Shown here piece by piece: positions 62,157 through 64,000 of a stretch of 64,000 nucleotides of DNA. The notes under the pieces are model-generated. The model did no database searches and was not told where the DNA came from. It was given only the letters and a program-made list of their open reading frames with translations. The position numbers and the translations under genes are program-made. This DNA is from Trachythela sp. YZ-2020. Its lineage: Eukaryota; Cnidaria; Anthozoa; Malacalcyonacea; Clavulariidae. Positions within the stretch are counted from its first letter, which is position 1. Every line of letters begins with the position of its first letter. The DNA lies in NCBI GenBank assembly GCA_016169945.1, contig JADLSH010000044.1:310001-374000 (forward strand), given 5' to 3'.

Positions 62157-63420
62157 AACGAAGGGGAAACCCCGCATGGGTGAGTCCAGCATATGAACGA
62201 GCATGACCTAACTTATGCGAGCTCTCCTGAGGAAACTAAAAGCGCTACAGACCAGTCGATTGTTTTAAATAACGTGCAAATTATCAGGGAAGAATGAAAA
62301 AAAATATTTTACGGATATGTTCATTTTTCGCTGAGATAGAGCGCTTTTAGTAGACTGACTTGTTGACTGACTTGTGGACAGTGTCAATATGTGGCTGTTC
62401 GAGGACTCACCTTGTGCACGTTGTCCAGGCAAAGTTTAAAGCGATATAAGCTTAAAAATAGCTTCAAATGATGTGAGCTTTAATGACGAAGAATGAAAAA
62501 TAATCTTTCCGCGATAAAGTAACTTTTGGCTGAGACAGAGCGTTTTAAGTGAGAAGCGGCAAGCCTGTTTACCGTCTGTGTCAACATGTCGCTGTTTGAT
62601 GACCTAACTTGTGCGAGCCCTTCTGAGGAAACTAAAAGCGCTACAGACAAGCCGATTGTTTTAAATAATGTGCACATTATCAGTGAAGAATGAAAAAAAA
62701 TATTGTACGGATATGTTCATTTTTCGCTGAGATAGAGCGCTTTTAGTAGACTGACTTGTTGACTGACTTGTGGACAGTGTCAATATGTGGCTGTTCGAGG
62801 ACTCACCTTATGCACGTTGTCCTGGCAAAGTGTAAAGCGATATAAGCTTAAAAATAGCTTCAAATGATGTGAGCTTTAATGACGAAGAATGAAAAAAAAT
62901 CTTTCTGCGATAAAGTAACTTTTGGCTGAGACAGAGCGTTTTAAGTGAGAAGCGGCAGCCTGTTTACCGTCTGTGTCAACATGTCGCTGTTTGAAGACCT
63001 AACTTATGCGAGCTCTCCTGAGGAAAGTAAAAGCGCTACAGACAAGCCGATTGTTTTAAATAATGTGCAAATTATCAGTGAAGAATGAAAAAAAATATTA
63101 TAGCATAACATTTATTCGTTACGACTATACAGCGATTTTGGTGGGAACTAACCGGATCTGGCTCCAGATTTAATTGACCACACGCCGTTTGGCGACTTGA
63201 CTTATGCAAGTTGTTTAGAGAAATCTAGAAGCAGTAGAGACTCGGCGATTGTGTTATATCATACTTCTTTTCTTGACAAAGAATGAAAACAAATATTGTT
63301 AGAATAGGTGAAGCCTTTGTGGAGTTACAGCCATTTGAACATGAACGCCATGCCTCTGGCTCTAGATTCAATTTGAATATAGAGCTGCGAATCTGTAACT
63401 GGAGCTGAGCAGCCTATGGT
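62157..63420. repeat. Right arm of the large palindrome (non-satellite part)
   Basis: Mirror of 59816-61080, ending ctgagcagcctatggt. The same 396-bp internal repeats occur in reverse. Confidence 0.93.
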
Positions 63421-64000
63421 CTCGTGTTAGATAGTCTCCCTCGTGTTAGATAGTCTCCCTCGTGTTGGATAGTCTCCCTCGTGTTAGATAGTCTCCCTCG
63501 TGTTGGATAGTCTCCCTCGTGTTAGATAGTCTCCCTCGTGTTGGATAGTCTCCCTCGTGTTACATAGTCTCCCTCGTGTTAGATAGTCTCCCTCGTGTTG
63601 GATAGTCTCCCTCGTGTTGGATAGTCTCCCTTGTGTTAGATAGTCTCCCTCGTGTTGGATAGTCTGCCTCGTGTTACATAGTCTCCCTCGTGTCAGATAG
63701 TCTCCCTCGTGTTACATAGTACCCCTCGTGTTAGATAGTCTCCCTCGTGTTGGATAGTCTCCCTCGTGTTAGATAGTCTCCCTCGTGTTAGATAGTCTCC
63801 CTCGTGTTACATAGTCTCCCTCGTGTTACATGAGTCTCCTCTGTGTTGGATAGTCTCCCTCGTGTTGGATAGTCTCCCTCGTGTTAGATAGTCTCCCTCG
63901 TGTTAGATAGTCTCCCTCGTGTTACATAGTCTCCCTCGTGTTAGATAGTCTCCCTCGTGTTGGATAGTCTCCCTCGTGTTAGATAGTCTCCCTCGTGTTA
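63421..64000. repeat. 19-bp minisatellite, right arm of the large palindrome, continues beyond window
   Basis: About 30 units of ctcgtgttagatagtctcc with taga/tgga/taca variants, in inverted orientation to the left array. It is more homogeneous than the left array. Confidence 0.95.

Overview
The window is AT-rich, intron-rich DNA from a non-vertebrate animal. Coding exons are short, have canonical GT-AG borders and are separated by introns packed with transposon debris. The conserved proteins are animal-type. The retroelement fragments resemble those I associate with cnidarians (coral, anemone or hydra-like), so a cnidarian is my best guess, held with low confidence.

Three host genes are supported. 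(1) A PDCD7-like gene (U11/U12 snRNP 59K protein, minor spliceosome) on the minus strand, from 20623 down past position 1. Five exons are visible, and a 17-kb first intron holds retrotransposons and a 6.1-kb minisatellite. (2) A single-exon NUDT2-like gene (diadenosine tetraphosphate hydrolase) on the plus strand at 20807-21244, head to head with PDCD7 across 183 bp. (3) The C-terminal 1,365 residues of a TPR-like nuclear pore basket protein on the minus strand, spread over 28 exons from 56145 to the stop at 22765-22767. All 28 exon lengths and phases join into one open frame. The N-terminal half should lie beyond 64000.

The rest is repeats. 2.7-6.2 kb: a tandem of 5'-truncated R4/Dong-like non-LTR elements, each abutting the (AAT)n tail of the next. 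6.9-8.9 kb: a CR1/Jockey-like element broken by a small fold-back duplication. 10.1-11.6 kb: decayed reverse-transcriptase debris. 12.5-18.6 kb: a 16-bp minisatellite. 19.5-22.0 kb: hairpin (fold-back) elements around the NUDT2 locus. 25.9-28.3 kb: a 114-bp minisatellite interrupted by a near-perfect hairpin. 31.1-35.8 kb: a 436-bp fold-back element followed by a 21-bp minisatellite. 42.8-46.2 kb: an inverted-repeat-bounded block with a broken zinc-finger-like gene. 52.8-54.9 kb: a palindrome with 0.9-kb arms. 56.6-64.0 kb: a larger palindrome whose outer arms are 19-bp tandem arrays, one of them split by another CR1/Jockey-like insertion.

No CRISPR array, operon or prokaryotic feature is present. 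Most long open frames in the minisatellites are by-products of repeat units that lack stop codons. The most unusual content is the set of fold-back elements with 9-13 bp flanking duplications, the two long palindromes, and the four large minisatellites in or near introns of TPR and PDCD7.
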